64,000 nucleotides of DNA from Moniliella sp. 'wahieum' (Eukaryota > Basidiomycota > Moniliellomycetes > Moniliellales > Moniliellaceae), in contig RSEE01000097.1 of NCBI GenBank assembly GCA_003971905.1, positions 171,526-235,525 on the forward strand. Direction: 5' to 3'. The first letter of the stretch is position 1; every line of letters starts with the position of its first letter. The notes below the pieces were generated by a model. The model was given only the letters and a program-made list of their open reading frames with translations, was not told where the DNA came from and ran no database searches. Both the position numbers and the translations under genes were made by a program. Positions 59,960 through 64,000 of the stretch are shown here, one piece after another.

Positions 59960-61087
59960 AACACGAACCAGCGCAGACCCGTCACCCTTTTCACCAAGGC
60001 ATCTCCACAAGGATTTCTTGTCAATGTTCTCGTTTGGCCCCTCGTCGCGGGGCAAAACGCTGCCAAAGACACGGTCCCAGATACGGGTCTGTTTACCGTA
60101 GTTGCCCGAGTGCTTCCACCCCCGGCGGTGGTGAATGTCGTGGTCCTCCATAGTAATGTCCATGTCAAGCGGCTGCAGCAGGAACGGGAACGCCTGGAAC
60201 GCAGTGAGTAGAGTCGCACGCCCGCGTGTCCGAAAAGCTCAACGACCGTCACCATGGCGTTGCAGAACCACCATTCATAGAAGTTGGGCCGCAGAACGAG
60301 ATGGGATACATGGTGAGCCATGTAAGGAATGGAATGCCAACCATGTCAAAGAGTTCCTGCTCATCGTCGGCAAAGGGTGAGGAGCGTGTTGGGGTGGCGT
60401 GAAAGGTGGTGCGTGCGGTGGAATGGCCAAAGCGAGTCCGACTCGTGCATGACCCGGTGGTACCAGTAATAGTAGAAATCGAGCGTCCACGTGTAGACGG
60501 CCATCTGGATAGGCAGCTGCCAGCGAACCGTGGGCTTCGAGTCGGCGTCCCACGTACTCATGACTTCCATAAAGACACGTTGGGACCGGTGAGCAGCAGA
60601 CTGGCAGCAACCTTGCCGCCGAGAGCGTCGGGCACTTCGTCACGCGGCACACTCGAGTCAAAGTACCCATACTTGGCACCAAGGTCGCGGCACCTCCAGA
60701 TGACCTGGATGCCCAAGTGGTAGTAGAACAGCATGTAGAAGGGAATAGCGGCCCACTTGTTGATGCCTGCCTGGGATACGGAGACTCTTGGTCTTTGTAG
60801 AGCACATCGTTGAAAAGGTACGAATGGCGTACTGGATGATGACGGGGGCGCGGCACGGACCATGGCCCAACGCAGCTGGGTGAGGGGCGAGAGGTAGGGC
60901 ACGGGGGCCTTGGGATCGACGTACTTGGGCTCGTCCGCTAGAGGCCAAAGGTCAAGCAGCGTCATAACGTGGGCGGCCCAGTTCTTGGGGGCGTCAGGGT
61001 TGGCCCTCCATTCAGACGGAAGGAGGAGTTGCCCATGCTGATCTTGCGCACTTCGGCGATGTTCTCGTCGAGGTCAGCAGCGCGCAT
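59960..61087 (-). CDS. Membrane fatty-acid/sterol hydroxylase superfamily protein
   Basis: Di-iron, ER-membrane enzyme of the ERG3/ERG25/SUR2 superfamily; substrate not assignable. From ATG 61087: MRAADLDENIAEVRKISMGN, then after a shift WRANPDAPKNWAAHVMTLLD, DEPKYVDPKAPVPYLSPLTQ, AGINKWAAIPFYMLFYYHLG and IQVIWRCRDLGAKYGYFDSS. Then MSTWDADSKPTVRWQLPIQM and AVYTWTLDFYYYWYHRVMHE lead to SLWPFHRTHHLSRHPNTLLT. Then HHVSHLVLRPNFYEWWFCNA, MVTVVELFGHAGVRLY, and finally MEDHDIHHRRGWKHSGNYGK with TRIWDRVFGSVLPRDEGPNE. All three His clusters (HRVMH, HRTHH, DHDIHH) are intact. Shifts near 60975, 60830, 60560, 60370, 60290 and 60200. The stop is uncertain (about 59960-59990). Confidence 0.82.
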
Positions 61088-63160
61088 GTAGGCTGGTGTG
61101 TCATCGGTGTCGGGTGTGGTGGGGATGGCGGGGCGCGGCGGGGCGCGCAGCGGGAGGATGTGGCTGGCTGATGCCAGTGGCAGTGGCGGTGGCGGCGGGC
61201 GTCATGGTGGTGGCTGGGGTAGCAGGACGCGGGGACTGCGTCTTATAGGATGGGCGAGCGGGCGGGGGGGGGGGATGCGCTGGCGCGTGAAACGAACTGG
61301 CTGGGGCGACGGACGATGCGAGGCACGGGAGGCAGCAGAGCGGCGTCTGGTGGGGCGAGATGCGAGCAGGGTGGCGGGTGTTCACTGAAGGGTGATGCGG
61401 ACGAGCAACTGCGTGTTGAAAGTTGAAAGAGCGTGTGCGCTGCAGCCGGCCGCAGCCCAGCCTGTGCGCTGCCGTGCGTGGCTTGCGTCGCCGTCTGCAG
61501 CGACTGCGTGAAAGAGGAGCTTGAACGTTCAAAATGCCATATTCACGATCCAAGCGTGTGACGCGTATCGAACCGTGTGGAAGCACCAGCGCAGCTGGGA
61601 CATTGATCGGGCGTTGCACGTGCAGATGACGTCATGTACGATGCATGTGACGTGTGATGCATGAGGCATGATGCCAGACATACACCGTGCCCACCAACCG
61701 CGGGTGCTTGGTCCCATTCACATGTCACACTAATTGTGCGGAGACGCACGAGTCAGTGGGTCATGGAGGGCAACTGCCAGGGGGGAGATGGGGTGGTGTG
61801 GGGGTGGGGATGACAGGGTGCTTAGTGGGACGGAGATGCCATCCCCGGCCATGTGGAGCTGGGCTGGGGGCACGGTCATTGCACCGAACCTGGGCGATGG
61901 AGGGTACCCGTCGCAGGGTGGATGTTTTTCTTGTTCTGTTTTTGCGCTAACTCGCGCCCTCCATCGCCTGCAATCGGCAGCCTTACTACTCTCTCACACG
62001 CGACGGTCCCCACGTCGAGCCCTCCCAGGCTACACGAATGACTGGGCGGGGCTGAACGAACGCCAAAGATGACAAGAGGGAGGTAGCTGATGCGACGATC
62101 CGAGCACCCCACCTGGCCTTGGGGCGACGACAATGATGGAGTGACCATCGATGCGCCTCATCGATTATCCAGATGCCTTCTTGAATTGCTGATGGTGAAA
62201 TGCTCCGACAGAACTCCGCTATCGAGGAGCAATGCGCCTACAGGCGCTTTTATGGTCCCTGGGCCCCCGGCCTCTCTCCCCTGTCTCGCCGCATGCGTCC
62301 CGCCAGGCTCAACCAAGTCAACCTTCAACGCTGCCACCATGCTGGGCAGGACACCAGAGTGAGAATCTGCCCCCCGCTGTACAGTCGAGGCAGCCACGCA
62401 GGCGCGAGCCGGAGCGGCGTACCAATCGTCGTGGGGGTGCTGGCTCCAGTTCTGGCTTTGGCATATGCCGCCAAGGCAACGCTACAGCATTGTAATAGCC
62501 AATCTTTCCCTGTCCGTTCCACTATCCCCGTCGCCGCCCACCGCCACACCACACCACACCCACCACGCCCACAGCTCCATTCATCTCCTCCCTCGTCTTG
62601 TCCCTGTCATTCCACTCACCACCATCTCATATGGACCCCGCGTTTCCCGGCGAGGTGGAACCGTCTGCCCACCGACGCCTGCGCTCGTCGTGCCCTCCGG
62701 TCTTTCTAACGCCCTCTCCACCTTCCAGCTGTACTGAATCCATCGGGACAGGGTGCTGGCGTACTTGTTGCCGAGCTGGCAGGATCGACACCAACTGCTG
62801 ATCATTGATCAGAACCTGTCGCAGACTTCTAGCACTCAGATCTACCGGCTTCCTCTGCGCCTCCGAAGCCGGAGACCAGCCTAGCGATTGGATTGGACGA
62901 CGCCCGCCTGTTATGTGGCCTGCCCCAGTTCAGACAGGCCTTCGTATATGGTACTGGCCAGAGCAGGCTGACAGGTCCCCTCCCCCAAGGCACGATGGAG
63001 ACCCTCGTCTTGGGGCACCATGCTGCTCGCAAAGTATATTTTCTTTTCTCTCCTCCACCGCTGGCCATCGAGAGTAGAGGCACAAGAGCGCGGTGCTCCA
63101 TCTTGGCCTGTCGCAATTCATCCTGCAACTTTTTCTTTCCACCCGGGACGAAAAGTCGGG
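61088..63160. other. Subtelomeric region without recognised gene
   Basis: Upstream of the hydroxylase gene, then about 1.5 kb with only random open frames. A CRE palindrome TGACGTCA lies at 61627-61634 among TGCATG/TGACGTG-like words (61615-61675). Nothing convincingly coding in 61700-63160. Confidence 0.45.
61627..61634. promoter_or_regulatory. CRE-type palindrome TGACGTCA
   Basis: Perfect bZIP site about 540 bp upstream of the hydroxylase ATG (61087), within a cluster of GATGCATG and TGACGTG words. Confidence 0.4.
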
Positions 63161-63960
63161 TTAAGGAGGAGAAGAAAAAGCCAAGACTCTCTTGAGGTCG
63201 TCGAAGGCGCTTTGGCCGGAGACTTCTAAGCAAACCGCTGAAGAGTCTTGCAGGTGAGGTCGGATAGGGATGGGAAATGCGGGCATATTAGGAGCAACTG
63301 AAGTGGCGGTAGTAACTGGCAAACGCAGGAACACCTGAACTTGGCTGCTGGTCTTGAGCGTCGGCCATGCCTTGATCGCTTCCATCTTAGCCGGATCCAT
63401 CCCAATCCCCGTGGACGAAACTACGTAGCCCAAATACTTTATCCGGGATGTGTAGAACCGACATTTGTCCGGATTAAGGTAGAGCCTGGCGCGCTGCAGA
63501 TCCCACAACACCTCAGCATCATGCTCCTCGTGTGCCTTTTCGTCCGACGAGAAGACCAAGATACCGTCCAGATATGCCAGCACCGAGACGTCGAGGAGGT
63601 TCCGAAGGAGATCATTCATTACGGCTTGGAAAGTGGCGGACGCGTTACAGAGACCGAACGGCATGACGAGGGATTCAAAATGACCTTACCTGGGTACCAA
63701 AAGCCGTCTCGTACTCATCGCCCTCCTTGGCCGTCAAAAGGTTGTGCGCCCCACGGAGGTCAAGCTTGGTAAAACGCGAGTCCCGACAAGCGATCGAGCC
63801 AGTCGTTAATCAAGGGGAGGCCATACGATTCTTGATGGTAATTTTGAGTTGAGGGCACGACGATAGTCTACACAAAGTCGGAGCGAGCCATCCTGCTTCT
63901 TAATAAAAGGGACACCCGCCCCAAATGGCCATTTAGACGAGGCCATTTCGTCAATGCCTC
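63161..63960 (-). mobile_element. Truncated Ty3/gypsy retrotransposon (reverse transcriptase)
   Basis: Minus-strand fragment of Metaviridae Pol. Starting at about 63960 in broken frames: KWPRLNGHLG, KKQDGSLRLCVDYRRAL and LINDWLDRLSG. It continues in one frame MPFGLCNASATFQAVMNDLL, DVSVLAYLDGILVFSSDEKA, RARLYLNPDKCRFYTSRIKY, LGYVVSSTGIGMDPAKMEAI and KAWPTLKTSSQVQVFLR. The RT active-site motif should be YLDD/YVDD; here it is YLDG, so one of the two essential Asp residues is lost. No protease, RNase H, integrase or LTR is visible: the right edge meets the telomere and the left edge fades at about 63160. A dead remnant. Confidence 0.92.
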
Positions 63961-63984
63961 AGCCCAGGACACCCATCTCAGGAG

Positions 63985-64000
63985 TTAGGGTTAGGGTTAG
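63985..64000 (+). repeat. Telomere repeat (TTAGGG)n, chromosome end
   Basis: TTAGGG TTAGGG TTAG at the very end, G-rich strand running 5' to 3' outward, as expected for the right end of a chromosome. Preceded directly by GGAG; no subtelomeric spacer longer than about 30 bp separates it from the retrotransposon fragment. Confidence 0.9.

Noticed and set aside
61700-63160. Protein-coding genes in the subtelomere
   Set aside because: Short frames on both strands without conserved motif, splice structure or codon bias. I also looked for RNase H/integrase left of the RT and saw none.

Overview
This window looks like the right-hand end of a fungal chromosome, most likely from a basidiomycete. It ends in TTAGGG telomere repeats (63985-64000). 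It encodes ordinary eukaryotic proteins: ribosomal protein L3, V-ATPase subunit c, Enp1/bystin, Uso1/p115, EMC2, a PRMT3-type methyltransferase, a RanBP3/Yrb2-type Ran-binding protein, a TSC1/hamartin homologue and a NIPA-type Mg2+ transporter. It also carries a tRNA-Asn with a 23-nt intron. The DNA is GC-rich in the genic parts. Introns are short GT-AG and scarce: L3 has none and V-ATPase c only one in its leader. Intron scarcity plus PIL1-like and TSC1 genes suggests an intron-poor basidiomycete (Ustilaginomycotina-like), but species cannot be named from sequence alone.

A general caution applies to every gene here. Most conserved proteins are split over two or three reading frames by single-base shifts, even L3, which no fungus can lose. 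This is best explained by residual indel errors in a long-read assembly. Gene boundaries below are therefore spans of homologous protein, not clean open frames.

Layout. 0.6-10 kb: NIPA transporter (-), a hexanucleotide G-rich repeat, AGC kinase (-), EMC2 (-) divergent from a 96-residue membrane protein (+), tRNA-Asn (-). 10-14 kb: coiled-coil gene (+) and L3 (-). 14-20 kb: sparse region, then an acyltransferase-fold gene (+) whose catalytic residues are missing. 20.8-28.6 kb: PIL1-like long protein (+) convergent with USO1 (-). 29-40 kb: gene-poor accessory island with decayed multi-frame ORFs, a minisatellite, short dispersed motifs and a possible forkhead gene. 40-48.5 kb: Lys/Glu repeat protein, WD40 protein, a second PIL1/BAR-like protein with a C-terminal PPPPY motif, V-ATPase c (all +). 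49-55 kb: ENP1 (-) divergent from PRMT3 (+), then RanBP3-like (+). 55-61 kb: TSC1/hamartin (-) and a fatty-acid/sterol hydroxylase (-). 61-64 kb: subtelomere with a truncated Ty3/gypsy reverse transcriptase fused almost directly to the telomere.

Themes (inference): several genes touch membrane traffic and nutrient/TOR signalling (TSC1, an Sch9/Ypk-like AGC kinase, V-ATPase c, Uso1, eisosome-like proteins), but the neighbours alternate strands and no operon-like logic is expected.
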